A DNA stretch of 64,000 nt from Candidatus Rokuibacteriota bacterium (GCA_016184125.1 JACPDG010000044.1:62001-126000), one strand, 5' to 3'. Counted from the stretch's first letter, positions 27,834-38,219 are shown. The notes: a model not told the origin generated them from the letters alone. Made by a program: numbers and translations.

Positions 27834-28078
27834 TGCGCGTGCGCGTCAAGATCCCGAAGCTCGGGCTCACGATGACCGAGGCGACGATCCTCGAGTGGCG
27901 GAAGTCCGTCGGAGACGCCGTCACGGCGGGCGAGCCGCTCGTCGTCATCGAAACCGAGAAGGCGGACGTGGAGGTGGAGGCGCCGGCGAGCGGGACGCTC
28001 GTCGAGATCCTGGGCGCCGTGAAGCAGGTCTGCCCCGTGGGTGGGGCGATCGCGGTGATCGAGCTCCCGGGCGCCTGA
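27833..28078 (+). CDS. Stand-alone lipoyl-domain carrier protein
   Basis: 81 residues that form only a lipoyl/biotinyl hammerhead: IPKLGLTMTEATILEW, then the modified lysine in IETEKADVEVEAPASG, then PVGGAIAVIE. The ATG overlaps the acoB stop (TGATG). In acetoin or 2-oxoacid dehydrogenase operons this position normally holds a full E2 acyltransferase; here the catalytic core is absent. It may be a mobile lipoyl substrate for the E1 pair, using an E2 core and E3 from elsewhere. The ETEKADVE context favours lipoylation over biotin. Confidence 0.88.
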   Translation: MRVRVKIPKLGLTMTEATILEWRKSVGDAVTAGEPLVVIETEKADVEVEAPASGTLVEILGAVKQVCPVGGAIAVIELPGA

Positions 28079-28086
28079 CGACGGAT

Positions 28087-28851
28087 ATGTCGGCACGGAT
28101 CGACCTCGGCGGCACGGTCGCGCTCGTCACCGGAGCCAGCCGCGGCCTCGGGCGCAGCATCGCGCTCGCGCTCGGCGAGGCGGGCGCTGATCTGGCCCTC
28201 GCCGCCCGCAACCGCGAGGATCTCGAGCGCACCGCCGCGGACGCCGCGAAGCACGGCGTGCGCGCGGAGATCTTCCTCGCGGATCTCACCGCGCCCGCGG
28301 CCATCGAGGCGCTCGTCGCGGACGCCGAGCGCGCGTTCGGCCGAGTCGACGTGCTCGTCAACAACGCGGGCATCGCGGGCCGTGAGGTCCCCGTCCACGA
28401 GCTCTCCGCCGAGGACTGGGACCGGGTGCTCGCCGTCAACCTGCGCGCCCCCGCGCTCTGCGCGGGGGCCGTGGCGCGCGGAATGATCGCGCGGCGACGG
28501 GGGCGCATCGTCAACGTCGCCTCGATCGGCGGGCTCACGCCGCTCGCACGGATGGCGCCTTACTGCGCGGCGAAGGCGGGCCTCGTGCAGCTCACGCGCG
28601 TCATGGCGCTCGAGCTGGCGCGCCACGGCGTCCAGGTGAACTGCGTCTGTCCCGGGTACTTCGCCACGCCGATGAACGAGGAGTTCTTCGCCACCCGTGC
28701 CGGCCAGGACGTGATCCAGCGCTCGATCCCCATGCGCCGGCTCGGCGAGCCGGCGGAGCTCGCCCCGGCCGTCGTGCTGCTCGCCTCCGACGGTGCCAGC
28801 TTCATGACCGGCTCCGTCGTCGTGGTCGACGGCGGCCACACGCTCACCTGA
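28087..28851 (+). CDS. Short-chain dehydrogenase/reductase
   Basis: 254 residues, classical SDR. Cofactor motif TGASRGLGRSIA, NNAGIAG, catalytic Ser in NVASIGG, YCAAKAG (Tyr-x3-Lys), and CPGYFATPM with a C-terminal VDGGHTLT. The family is close to gluconate 5-dehydrogenase or 3-oxoacyl-ACP reductase relatives. It follows the lipoyl gene by eight bases. Confidence 0.92.
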   Translation: MSARIDLGGTVALVTGASRGLGRSIALALGEAGADLALAARNREDLERTAADAAKHGVRAEIFLADLTAPAAIEALVADAERAFGRVDVLVNNAGIAGREVPVHELSAEDWDRVLAVNLRAPALCAGAVARGMIARRRGRIVNVASIGGLTPLARMAPYCAAKAGLVQLTRVMALELARHGVQVNCVCPGYFATPMNEEFFATRAGQDVIQRSIPMRRLGEPAELAPAVVLLASDGASFMTGSVVVVDGGHTLT

Positions 28852-28873
28852 TCGCCACACCAGAGGAGGACGC

Positions 28874-30133
28874 ATGGACAACGGAATGAACCGCAGGCAA
28901 TTCCTGACCGCGGCGGGCGCCGCGGCGGCCGGCGCCACGCTGGGCCCGCTCGTGCCGGGGCCGCGCGCGTACAGCGCCGAGCCCATCGTCGTCGGGTTCG
29001 TCAGCATCTTCTCCGGACGCGTCGCGTCCCTCGGCGAGACGGGCTACCGCGGCCTGGAGTTCGCCATCGACGAGATCAACGCGAAAGGCGGCCTGCTGGG
29101 CCGGCAGCTGAAGGCGATCAAGCAGGACAGCGCCGGCAAGATCGAGGACGCCGTCCGCGTCGCCCGCGACTTCGTGACGCGCGACAAGGTGGACCTCCTG
29201 ATGGACCACTCGTCGAGCCGGGAGGCGTTCGCCGTGCGGGAGGTCTCGCGCGATCTCAAGAAGGTCACGATGGTGACGGCGAGCGAGACGACCGAGCTGA
29301 CCGCGGATCCGAAGGCCCGGACGCCGTACACGTTCCGCGCCGCACGCCAGACGCTGCACGACGGCATCGTGGGCGGCATCTACGCCGCCGGCGTGTCGAA
29401 GGCCAAGGGGATGACGAAGTGGTACAGCGCCTCTCCGGACTACGCGTACGGGCGGGCGTCGACCGAGGAGTTCTTCGCGTCGCTCAAGGCGAGCTTCCCC
29501 GAGATGCAGATCGTCGGTCAGGCGTGGCCGAAGCTCTTCGAGCCGGACTACACCGCGTTCCTCACGAAGATGCTCCAGGACAGGCCGAACGCCTGCTACT
29601 CGGCGCTGTGGGCGGGCGACCTCGTGACGTTCGTGGAGCAGGGCGGGCTCTACGGGCTGTTCGACCAGATCGCGTTCTTCGGGATCAACCTCGCCGACTA
29701 CACGATCCTCAAGGCGCTCAAGAAGGTGCCCGCGGGCATGCACTCCGGCTCGCGGTACCTCACGAACGTGCCCGACACCTCGGCGAACAAGAGCTTCGGC
29801 GAGCGGTACGAGAAGAAGTACAAGGAGCTGCCCACGAACTGGAGCCAGGAGTGCTACACGGGCATGCAGTTCCTCGCCGAGGCCGTCCGCAAGGCCGGTT
29901 CGACGAAGAGCGACGACCTCGTGAAGGCGCTCGAGGGCCTGACGGTCAAGGCGCCGTGGGGCGTCGACGGCACCGTGACATTGCGCAAGCGCGACCACAC
30001 GATCGTGAACTACGCGATCGGCTGGGGCCAGACGCAGCCGCAGGCGCCGTGGGTGCCGAAGACCAGCTCGGTGCCGTGGGACAAGATCCTCGCCCAGGAG
30101 GAGGCGTACCTGAAGTCGAAGGGCTGGGTGTAA
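28874..30133 (+). CDS. Branched-chain-type ABC transporter substrate-binding protein (Tat)
   Basis: 419-residue periplasmic receptor of the LivJ/LivK class. It has a twin-arginine signal (NRRQFLTAAGAAAAG) and cleavage region near SAEP; mature start IVVGFVSIFSGR, then GLEFAIDEINAKGGLLGRQL, typical of Peripla_BP_6. GGAGG-like ribosome site GAGGAGGACGC. It heads the importer genes, separated from the permease by a palindromic element, which may set different expression for receptor and permease. The ligand may be an aromatic or fatty acid, amide or amino acid. Confidence 0.9.
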   Translation: MDNGMNRRQFLTAAGAAAAGATLGPLVPGPRAYSAEPIVVGFVSIFSGRVASLGETGYRGLEFAIDEINAKGGLLGRQLKAIKQDSAGKIEDAVRVARDFVTRDKVDLLMDHSSSREAFAVREVSRDLKKVTMVTASETTELTADPKARTPYTFRAARQTLHDGIVGGIYAAGVSKAKGMTKWYSASPDYAYGRASTEEFFASLKASFPEMQIVGQAWPKLFEPDYTAFLTKMLQDRPNACYSALWAGDLVTFVEQGGLYGLFDQIAFFGINLADYTILKALKKVPAGMHSGSRYLTNVPDTSANKSFGERYEKKYKELPTNWSQECYTGMQFLAEAVRKAGSTKSDDLVKALEGLTVKAPWGVDGTVTLRKRDHTIVNYAIGWGQTQPQAPWVPKTSSVPWDKILAQEEAYLKSKGWV

Positions 30134-30179
30134 TCCGGGCGAAGGAGGCGGCAGTCATGAACCTCGGCGGGTGGGCTGC

Positions 30180-30262
30180 GTCCGGTGGGGGGTGTCGGGC
30201 CGGGGGAGGCCGAGGGGGGCGTAGCCCCCTTCGTGCGATCAGCCCGGCGTTCGCTCCCCCCG
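30180..30262. repeat. Palindromic element, family A copy 5 (receptor-permease gap)
   Basis: GC-rich gap with GAGGGGGGCGTAGCCCCCTTCG, here taken as stem GGGGGC-GTA-GCCCCC, flanked by GTGGGGGG and CTCCCCCC that can pair as an outer stem. It ends seven bases before the livH ATG. The inner hairpin is the same as in copies 1 and 7. Confidence 0.6.
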
Positions 30263-30269
30263 ACGATTA

Positions 30270-31169
30270 ATGGACCTCGGCGCGTTCGCCCAGTGCGTGA
30301 GCTCGACGCTCTGCGTCGTGAGCCAGCTCACCAGCGCGCTCATCACCGGGCTGATCCTGTTCCTCGTGGCCTCGGGGCTGTCGCTCGTCTTCGGCGTCAT
30401 GGGCATCCTGAACTTCGCGCACGGCTCGCTCTACATGCTCGGGGCGTACCTGTCGTTCTCGCTGCTCCGCCTGAACTTCGGCGTGGCGACGGTGGCGGCG
30501 GCGCTCGGCGTGGCGGTGATCGGGCTCCTGCTCGAGCGCGTGTTCATCCGCCACGTCTACCGCGCGCCGCTGCTCTACCAGCTGCTCCTCACCTACGCGT
30601 TCATCCTCGTGCTCGACGACGTCGCGAAGCTCATCTGGGGTTACGACTTCGTGAGCATGGGCGTGCCGGATGCGTTCCGCCGGCCGCCCATCTTCATCGG
30701 CCGGGCTCCGGTTCCCGCCTACTACATGTTCATCATCGTGGTCGGGGTCGTGGTGGCCGTGGGGCTCTGGCTCCTGCTGACCCGGACGCGCTTCGGGCGC
30801 ATCATCCGCGCGGCCGCGGACAACCCGACGATGGTCGCCGCGCTCGGCGTGAACGTGGCGGCCGTGTCGGCCGGGGTGTTCGTGCTCGGGAGCTTCCTCG
30901 CCGGCCTCGGCGGCGTGCTCGCCGCTCCCGTCCGCTCCATCTTCCCGGGCATGGGGTTCTCGATCCTCGTGGAGTCGTTCATCGTCGTGGTCATCGGCGG
31001 CCTCGGCAGCGTGGCCGGCGCGTTCGTCGGCGCGCTCCTGATCGGCTTCGTCCGCGCGTTCGGCTCCGTGGCCTTCCCGGCCCTCGAGGAAGGCCTGGTG
31101 TTCATGCTGATGGCGGCCGTGCTCCTCACGAGACCGCGCGGCGTGCTGGGCGTGGGCAAGGAGCTCTGA
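30270..31169 (+). CDS. livH: Branched-chain-type ABC transporter permease (LivH-like)
   Basis: 299 residues, about eight membrane helices. Typical sequences: GLILFLVASGLSLVFGVMGILNFAHGSLYMLGAY, quoted in part as MGILNFAHGSLYMLG; RAAADNPTMVAALGVNV; FVLGSFLAGLGGVLAAP; ESFIVVVIGGLGSVAGA. The start is unusually close to the preceding palindromic element, with no clear Shine-Dalgarno. Confidence 0.93.
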   Translation: MDLGAFAQCVSSTLCVVSQLTSALITGLILFLVASGLSLVFGVMGILNFAHGSLYMLGAYLSFSLLRLNFGVATVAAALGVAVIGLLLERVFIRHVYRAPLLYQLLLTYAFILVLDDVAKLIWGYDFVSMGVPDAFRRPPIFIGRAPVPAYYMFIIVVGVVVAVGLWLLLTRTRFGRIIRAAADNPTMVAALGVNVAAVSAGVFVLGSFLAGLGGVLAAPVRSIFPGMGFSILVESFIVVVIGGLGSVAGAFVGALLIGFVRAFGSVAFPALEEGLVFMLMAAVLLTRPRGVLGVGKEL

Positions 31170-31175
31170 GAGCTC

Positions 31176-32213
31176 GTGACACACTCGACCGCTCTGCGCT
31201 CGATTGTTCGACGCACTGAGGTGACGTGGGGTCTCGTCGCGGCCGCCGTGGCGGCGGTCCTGCCGCTGATCTACCCGTCGACGTTCCTGCTCAACGTCGG
31301 CCCCCAGATCCTCGTCATGGGCGTGTTCGCGATGAGCCTGAACCTGATGCTCGGCTACACGGGGATGGTCTCGTTCGGACACGCCGCGTACTTCGGCATG
31401 GGCGCCTACACGCTCGGCATCCTGATGCAGAAGACGGCCGTCGGCCTCGCGGCGTCGCTGGTACTCGCCGTGGCCGGCGCCGCCCTGCTGGCGCTCGTCA
31501 TCGGGTTCTTCTGCGTGCGGCTCGGCACCATCTACTTCTCGATGCTCACGCTGGCCTTCGCGCAGATCGTCTACACCGTCGTCATCCGCGCCACGCCGCT
31601 CACCGGCGGGGACCAGGGCCTGATCGGCGGGATCCCCGTGCCCCCGGTCCGGCTCGGCCCGTGGACGGTCGCGCTGCGCTCGCCGCTCGCGTTCTACGAG
31701 CTGACGCTCTCGCTCACCGTCGCGGCCTTCCTCCTCGCGAAGGTGCTGGTCGACTCGCGCTGGGGCCTGCTGCTCCGCGCGGTCAGGGACAACGGCGACC
31801 GCGTCGAGTTCCTCGGCGCGAGCGCCCGCGGGCTCCGGCTGTCCGCGTTCGTCGCCGCCGGCGGCTTCGCGGGCCTCGCCGGCGCGCTCATGGCGCTCTA
31901 CGTCGGTGGCGCGTATCCCGACTTCGTGTACTGGACGAAGTCCGCGGAGCCGATCTTCATGGTGCTCATCGGCGGCATGCACACCCTGCTCGGGCCGCTG
32001 GTGGGCGCGGCGGTCCTGGTCGGGCTCACGGCGGTCATCACGCAGTACACGAGCCTCTGGGGCCTCGTGCTCGGCGCGATCCTCGTCGCGTTCACGCTGT
32101 TCCTGAAGGTCGGGCTGCTCGACTTCGGCGCCGAGCGCTGGCGCAGCCGTGCGGCTGCGGCGCCGGGCAACCCGCCCGTGGGCGGCGTGGCGCGGGCGCG
32201 GGAGGCGAAGTAG
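31176..32213 (+). CDS. livM: Branched-chain-type ABC transporter permease (LivM-like)
   Basis: 345 residues from GTG 31176. The core FAMSLNLMLGYTGMVSFGHAAYFGMGAY is a LivM signature (shortened: GYTGMVSFGHAAYFG). LTLAFAQIVYTVV, RAVRDNGDRVEFLGAS and GGMHTLLGPLVGAAV follow. The first 12 codons (THSTALRSIVRR) lie in an inverted-repeat-like stretch CACTCGACCG / CGCTCGATTG, so the true start might be later, but no better start is visible. Confidence 0.91.
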   Translation: MTHSTALRSIVRRTEVTWGLVAAAVAAVLPLIYPSTFLLNVGPQILVMGVFAMSLNLMLGYTGMVSFGHAAYFGMGAYTLGILMQKTAVGLAASLVLAVAGAALLALVIGFFCVRLGTIYFSMLTLAFAQIVYTVVIRATPLTGGDQGLIGGIPVPPVRLGPWTVALRSPLAFYELTLSLTVAAFLLAKVLVDSRWGLLLRAVRDNGDRVEFLGASARGLRLSAFVAAGGFAGLAGALMALYVGGAYPDFVYWTKSAEPIFMVLIGGMHTLLGPLVGAAVLVGLTAVITQYTSLWGLVLGAILVAFTLFLKVGLLDFGAERWRSRAAAAPGNPPVGGVARAREAK

Positions 32214-32215
32214 CC

Positions 32216-32968
32216 GTGGCGCTCCTCGACGTCCGCGGCCTGTCGAAGGCGTTCGGCGCCTTCCAGGCCGTCCACCACGTGAGCTTCGCCGTCGAGGCCG
32301 GCGAGTTCTCGGCGCTCATCGGGCCGAACGGGGCCGGCAAGACGACGCTGTTCAACCTGCTGACCGGGCACGTGCCGAAGACGGCCGGTCGCGTGATCTT
32401 CGACGGCGCCGACATCACGCACCGCTCTCCGCACGACGTCGTGCACCTCGGCATCGGCCGCGCGTTCCAGCGTGCGAACGTCTTCCCGGCCATGACGGTG
32501 CTCGACAACGTCCACGCCGCCGTGGTCGCGCACGAGCGGGCGCACCGCGACCCGCTGCGAGCGGCGCGGCGGGATGCGGCCGGCCGGGCCCGCGCGCTCG
32601 AGGTGCTCGAGTGGGTGCACCTGGAGGGCGCGGCCGAGCTGCCCGCCGGCAGCCTCTCGCACGGCGACCAGAAGCTGCTCGACATCGCTCTGGCCCTGGC
32701 GCTCCGCCCGAAGCTGCTCCTGCTCGACGAGCCGACCGCGGGCATGCACCCCGAGGAGCGTCGCGCGACGATGGCGCTCGTCAAGCGCCTCTGGCGGGAC
32801 CTCGGGATGACCGTCGTCTTCGTCGAGCACGACATGGACATCGTGTTCACCGTCGCCGACACGATCCGCGTGCTCCACCATGGCGAGCTGGTGGCCGAGG
32901 GGCCGCCGGCCGCGATCAGCACGAACCAGCTCGTCATCGAGGCCTACCTGGGGGAGGGCGTGCTGTGA
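32216..32968 (+). CDS. livG: ABC transporter ATP-binding protein (LivG-like)
   Basis: 250 residues from GTG. Walker A GPNGAGKTT, Q-loop region GRAFQRANVFPAMTV, Walker B LLLLDEPTAGM, H-loop VEHDMD. The signature is degenerate: SLSHGDQKLLDIA in place of LSGGQ, common in LivG. Overlaps livF by four bases (GTGA). Confidence 0.93.
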   Translation: MALLDVRGLSKAFGAFQAVHHVSFAVEAGEFSALIGPNGAGKTTLFNLLTGHVPKTAGRVIFDGADITHRSPHDVVHLGIGRAFQRANVFPAMTVLDNVHAAVVAHERAHRDPLRAARRDAAGRARALEVLEWVHLEGAAELPAGSLSHGDQKLLDIALALALRPKLLLLDEPTAGMHPEERRATMALVKRLWRDLGMTVVFVEHDMDIVFTVADTIRVLHHGELVAEGPPAAISTNQLVIEAYLGEGVL

Positions 32969-33684
32969 CGCGGGGTGGAGGGCCGCTCCTCGAGCTCGCC
33001 GGCGTGGACGCCTTCTACGGTCGCGCGCAGGCGCTCTTCGACGTCTCGCTCACCCTGCGCCGCGGCGAGATCGTCGTGCTCCTCGGGCGGAACGGCGCCG
33101 GGAAGAGCACCACCTTCAAGAGCGTGGCGGGGCTGGTCACCGTCCGTGGCGCCGTGCGGCTGCGCGACCGCGACGTCGCCGGCCTGGCGGCTCACCGCGT
33201 CGCCCGGCTCGGCGTCGGCTACGTGCCGGAGGACCGGCAGATCTTCCCGCACCTCACCGTGGCCGAGAACCTCGACATCGCCGTGAAGCCGGGACCGGAC
33301 GGAGGCGTGCACTGGACGCGCGAGCGGCTCGAGGAGATCTTCCCGATCCTGGCTCCGCTGCGCCGGCGTGCGGGCGGGGCGCTCTCCGGCGGCGAGCAGC
33401 AGCTCGTGACCATCGCGCGCACGCTGATGGGCAACCCCGACGTCCTGCTCCTCGACGAGCCGTCCGAGGGGCTGGCGCCCGCGATCGTCAAGGCGCTGGC
33501 CGGCCTGGTCGAGCGGCTCCGGGACGAGGGCGTCTCGATCCTGCTGTCCGAGCAGAACGTCCGCTTCGCGCTGCGCGTCGCCGACCGCGCATACATCATC
33601 GACAGCGGGCACATCCGGTACGAGGGAACGGTGGACACGCTCCGCGGCGAGCCGGAGATCATGAAGCGCTACCTGGCGGTTTAA
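32965..33684 (+). CDS. livF: ABC transporter ATP-binding protein (LivF-like)
   Basis: 239 residues from GTG 32965. Walker A GRNGAGKST, VGYVPEDRQIFPHLTV, signature LSGGEQQ, Walker B VLLLDEPSEGL, and LSEQNVRFALRVADRAYII in the H-loop place. It completes a five-gene Liv-type importer (receptor, two permeases, two ATPases). Confidence 0.93.
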   Translation: MTRGGGPLLELAGVDAFYGRAQALFDVSLTLRRGEIVVLLGRNGAGKSTTFKSVAGLVTVRGAVRLRDRDVAGLAAHRVARLGVGYVPEDRQIFPHLTVAENLDIAVKPGPDGGVHWTRERLEEIFPILAPLRRRAGGALSGGEQQLVTIARTLMGNPDVLLLDEPSEGLAPAIVKALAGLVERLRDEGVSILLSEQNVRFALRVADRAYIIDSGHIRYEGTVDTLRGEPEIMKRYLAV

Positions 33685-33691
33685 TCCCAGA

Positions 33692-33768
33692 GTCGAGGAG
33701 CGCCCCGGGTTCCCCGGGGCGCTTCCGAGCGTTGGGGGGTTTGGGGGCCATTTCGGGGCCCCCATGAG
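33692..33768. repeat. Palindromic element, family A copy 6 (livF-epimerase gap)
   Basis: Contains GCGCCCCGGG-TT-CCCCGGGGCGC, spacer TTCCGAGCG, a G-run and GCCATTTCGGGGCCCCCATGAG. Nearly the same sequence as copy 4. It ends seven bases before the epimerase ATG, so its final bases (ATGAGGA) may contribute the ribosome-binding site. Confidence 0.8.
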
Positions 33769-33774
33769 GACAAG

Positions 33775-34761
33775 ATGACGACGCTGATCACGGGAGGGAC
33801 CGGGCTCATCGGGGCGAGCCTCGCCGCGAAGCTGCTGGTACGGGGCGAGCGCGTCACGCTCCTCGACGTCGCGCCCGCCGACTGGCGCATCGCGCACCTG
33901 CGCGACGGCGTGGGGGACCGTCTCACCGTCGTGCGCGGCGACGTGACGTCGCTCGTCGATCTGCTCGAAGCGGTCCGGGCACACCGGGCGACCGCGATCG
34001 TCCACCTCGCGTACGTGCTCGGCGCCGAGAGCAACGAGCGACCCGAGCTCGCCACCCGCGTGAACGTCGTCGGGACGGCGAACGTGCTGGAGGCCGCCCG
34101 CCTCGGCGGCGCATCCCGCGTGCTCCTCGCCAGCTCCATCGCCGTGTACGGCGCCGACGAGGAGTATCGACCGGAGGAGCTGCCGCTCCGGGAGGACGTG
34201 CCGCTCCGCGTCGCGCGGGGCGTTCCGATCTACGGCGGCGGGAAGGTGTACCTGGAGCATCTCGGCGCTCACTACGCGAGACGCTGCGGGCTCACCGTGG
34301 CCGGCCTTCGCCCGAGCATCGTGTACGGGTGGGGACGAGAGCGGGGCGCGAGCGCGTTCGCCGGCGAGGTCGTGGATCGCGCGGCGGCGGGTCAGCCGGT
34401 CACGGTGGACTTCGGCGACGCTCGCGTGAGCCTCGTGTACGTCGAGGACGTGGCGTCGCAGTTCCTGGCGCTGCTCGACGCCGACCCCGGGCGGCTCGAG
34501 CGCCGGCGCTTCTTCAACACCGGCGGCGACACGTGCACCGTGCGCGAGCTGGTGGACGCCGTGCGGCGGCTCATCCCCGGCGCGCGGATCGAGGTGCGCA
34601 GCAAGGGGGAGCGCGACCTCGCGGGGCTCGCGGCGAGCGTGTCGGACCGCTCGCTCGCGCAGGAGCTCGGCGTGCGGCGTGAGTTCACGCCGCTCGAGGT
34701 CGGCCTCCGCCACCAGGTGGAGATCGCCCGGGCGCGCGCCGGCGCCGGAGACCGGCGGTGA
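33775..34761 (+). CDS. NAD-dependent epimerase/dehydratase family protein
   Basis: 328 residues, extended SDR. Rossmann motif TGGTGLIGASLAAKLL at the N-terminus, HLAYVLGAESN, Ser in LLASSIAVYG, and YGGGKVYLEHL as the Tyr-x3-Lys catalytic pair. C-terminal part fits sugar-nucleotide or 3-beta-HSD-like relatives; substrate not evident. The stop overlaps a ligase remnant. Confidence 0.88.
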   Translation: MTTLITGGTGLIGASLAAKLLVRGERVTLLDVAPADWRIAHLRDGVGDRLTVVRGDVTSLVDLLEAVRAHRATAIVHLAYVLGAESNERPELATRVNVVGTANVLEAARLGGASRVLLASSIAVYGADEEYRPEELPLREDVPLRVARGVPIYGGGKVYLEHLGAHYARRCGLTVAGLRPSIVYGWGRERGASAFAGEVVDRAAAGQPVTVDFGDARVSLVYVEDVASQFLALLDADPGRLERRRFFNTGGDTCTVRELVDAVRRLIPGARIEVRSKGERDLAGLAASVSDRSLAQELGVRREFTPLEVGLRHQVEIARARAGAGDRR

Positions 34762-34850
34762 CCTTCGCCGACCAGTTCGTCGCCGCGCTGCCGCGCACGG
34801 AGAGCGGCAAGATCCAGCGCGCGCTGCTGCGCCGGGAGGTGATGCCATGA
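34758..34850 (+). pseudogene. Acyl-CoA synthetase C-terminal tail remnant
   Basis: A 30-codon open frame from GTG 34758, ending in a TGA that overlaps the next ATG (ATGA). It reads FVAALPRTESGKIQRALLR, the A10 end motif of ANL ligases with the catalytic lysine, and nothing else. It is the last ~20 family residues of a ligase whose body has been deleted, with both flanking overlaps (GTGA and ATGA) retained. Confidence 0.75.
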
Positions 34851-36376
34851 GCGCCTGGAATCTCGCGTCCGTCCTCGCGCACCACGCCGCTCGCTTTCCG
34901 GACCGCGCGTGCCTCGTGTGGGGCGACGAGACCATCACGTACGCGGAGCTCGATCGCCGGTCGGCCGCGACCGCTGCCGGCCTCGCGAAGCTCGGCGTCT
35001 CGCGCGGCGACGTCGTGGCCATCCTGCTCTACAACTGTCCGGAGCTCCTGGAGGCGATGTTCGCGGTGAGCCGGATCGGCGCGGTCTTCATGCCGATCAA
35101 CTGGCGGCTCGCCGGCGAGGAGGTCGCGTACATCGCGAGCCACGCCGGTACCAGCTGCGTGATCTCCGAGCCCGAGCTGGCCCCGCTCGCAGAGGCGGCG
35201 CGGTCTCGGCTCGACGGCGCGCGGTTCGTCTCGGTCGGCCCGCCGCCCGGCGGCTGGACCGCGTTCGCCGCGCTCCGCGAGGCGGACCCGCCGCCGATCG
35301 AGCCCGTCGGTCCCGACGACCTTCACCGCCTCATGTACACGTCGGGGACGACCGCGCGCCCCAAGGGCGTCATGATCACGTACGCGAACCTCTACTGGAA
35401 GAACGTCGCCCACGTGATCGAGTTCGGGATCACCGGCGCGGACAAGGGCCTCGCGTGCGGGCCGCTCTACCACGTGGGCGCGCTCGATCTCACGACGACG
35501 ACGGTGCTCTATGCCGGCGGCACCGTCGAGATCCACCGCACGTTCGACGCCGACCAGGTGCTCGACACCATCGAGACGCGAGGCATCACCAATGTCTGGC
35601 TCGCGCCGTCGATGGTGAACGCGCTCCTCGCGCACCCGACGCTCGATCGGCGCGACCTCTCGGGCCTCAAGCTCGTGATCGACGGCGGGGAGAAGATGCC
35701 GCTGCCGCTCATCGAGCGGCTCCTGCGCGCGTTCCCGAGCGCCTGGTTCGCCGACGCGTACGGGCTGACCGAGACCGTCTCCGGCGACACGTTCCTCGAC
35801 AAGCGGAAGACGGTCGAGAAGATCGGCTCGGTCGGCACGCCGTGCCTGCACCTCGAGGTGGCGATCCGCGACGACGAGGACCGCCCGGTGCCGGCGGAGA
35901 CCCTCGGCGAGATCGTGCTGCGGGGGCCCAAGGTCTTCAAGGGTTACTGGAAGGATCCGGAGGCGACGGCGGCGGCGTTCCGCGGCGGCTGGTTCCACAC
36001 CGGGGACATCGGCTACCTCGACCCGGACGGCTTCCTCTACATCGTCGACCGGAAGAAGGACCTCATCATCTCCGGCGGCGAGAACATCGCGTCGCCGGAA
36101 GTCGAGCGCGTGCTCTACGAGCACCCGGCCGTGCTCGAGGCCTCGGTGGTGGGGCGGCCGGACCCGCGCTGGGGCGAGGTCCCCGTCGCCTTCGTCGTCC
36201 TGCGCGACGGCGCCAAGGCCGCGGCCGAGGAGCTCCAGGAGTTCTGCCGGGCGCGGCTCGCGCGGTTCAAGGTCCCGCGTGCCGTCGAGTTCATCGACGC
36301 GCTCCCGCGCAATCCATCCGGCAAGGTGCTCAAGCGCGTGCTGCGCGAGCAGGCGAGGCCCGGCGGCGCCGGCTGA
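34847..36376 (+). CDS. AMP-dependent long/medium-chain acyl-CoA synthetase
   Basis: 509 residues, complete. YAELDRRSAATAAGLAKLG, phosphate loop MYTSGTTARPKGVMI, DAYGLTETVSGD, TGDIGYLDPDGFLYIVDRKKDLIISGGENIAS and C-terminal NPSGKVLKRVLRE with the catalytic lysine. Close to the FadD3/4-coumarate-CoA-ligase-like group of fatty-acyl ligases. It converges with mmdA across 20 bases. Confidence 0.93.
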   Translation: MSAWNLASVLAHHAARFPDRACLVWGDETITYAELDRRSAATAAGLAKLGVSRGDVVAILLYNCPELLEAMFAVSRIGAVFMPINWRLAGEEVAYIASHAGTSCVISEPELAPLAEAARSRLDGARFVSVGPPPGGWTAFAALREADPPPIEPVGPDDLHRLMYTSGTTARPKGVMITYANLYWKNVAHVIEFGITGADKGLACGPLYHVGALDLTTTTVLYAGGTVEIHRTFDADQVLDTIETRGITNVWLAPSMVNALLAHPTLDRRDLSGLKLVIDGGEKMPLPLIERLLRAFPSAWFADAYGLTETVSGDTFLDKRKTVEKIGSVGTPCLHLEVAIRDDEDRPVPAETLGEIVLRGPKVFKGYWKDPEATAAAFRGGWFHTGDIGYLDPDGFLYIVDRKKDLIISGGENIASPEVERVLYEHPAVLEASVVGRPDPRWGEVPVAFVVLRDGAKAAAEELQEFCRARLARFKVPRAVEFIDALPRNPSGKVLKRVLREQARPGGAG

Positions 36377-36396
36377 GAGGAGTTGATGAGCGCGGA

Positions 36397-37950
<1,554 letters not shown>

Positions 37951-37982
37951 GTGGGGGACTCCAGCGGCGAGAGTTGCCGGCG

Positions 37983-38028
37983 ATTGTAGGCAGCGGCCGA
38001 TCCAAAAGTCAACGGATTCATTGACTTT
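37983..38028 (-). promoter_or_regulatory. mmdA promoter with AAAGTCAA-N8-TTGACTTT operator
   Basis: On the minus strand: -35 TTGACT (38012-38007), 18-base spacer, -10 TACAAT (37988-37983), 33 bases before the mmdA ATG. The -35 is half of a perfect inverted repeat AAAGTCAA-N8-TTGACTTT at 38005-38028. The same 24-base sequence, promoter spacing included, recurs before mcmA at 42716-42761. The outward half (TTGACT at 38021) points toward mmdB as well. Confidence 0.8.
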
Positions 38029-38069
38029 CTCGACCGCTCGGGCGGTCAGCCGTCCGTCGCGCGCTGACC

Positions 38070-38099
38070 TTGACACGCACGGCGAGGGGGCGCAATGAT
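38070..38099 (+). promoter_or_regulatory. Possible mmdB promoter
   Basis: TTGACA at 38070-38075, then AATGAT at 38094-38099 after 18 bases. The -10 matches four of six positions. It would give a leader of about 110 bases before the mmdB ATG. The shared operator lies about 42 bases upstream, so one regulator could act on both directions. Confidence 0.45.
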
Positions 38100-38219
38100 C
38101 CTTGCCTATGTCGCTCGGGTGTCCGTGGTGAGCGGACTGCCGCCGATCGCCTCGCCTGTAGTCGAGCCCTTCCTGCCGGAAACGCACGGAAGCATCCCGC
38201 TGTAGGAAAGGAACCGGAT

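Noticed and set aside
27833-28078. Glycine cleavage H protein or biotin carrier
   Set aside because: Too short and lacking H-protein motifs; the lysine context ETEKADVE fits lipoyl domains of E2, not the AMKM of biotin carriers.
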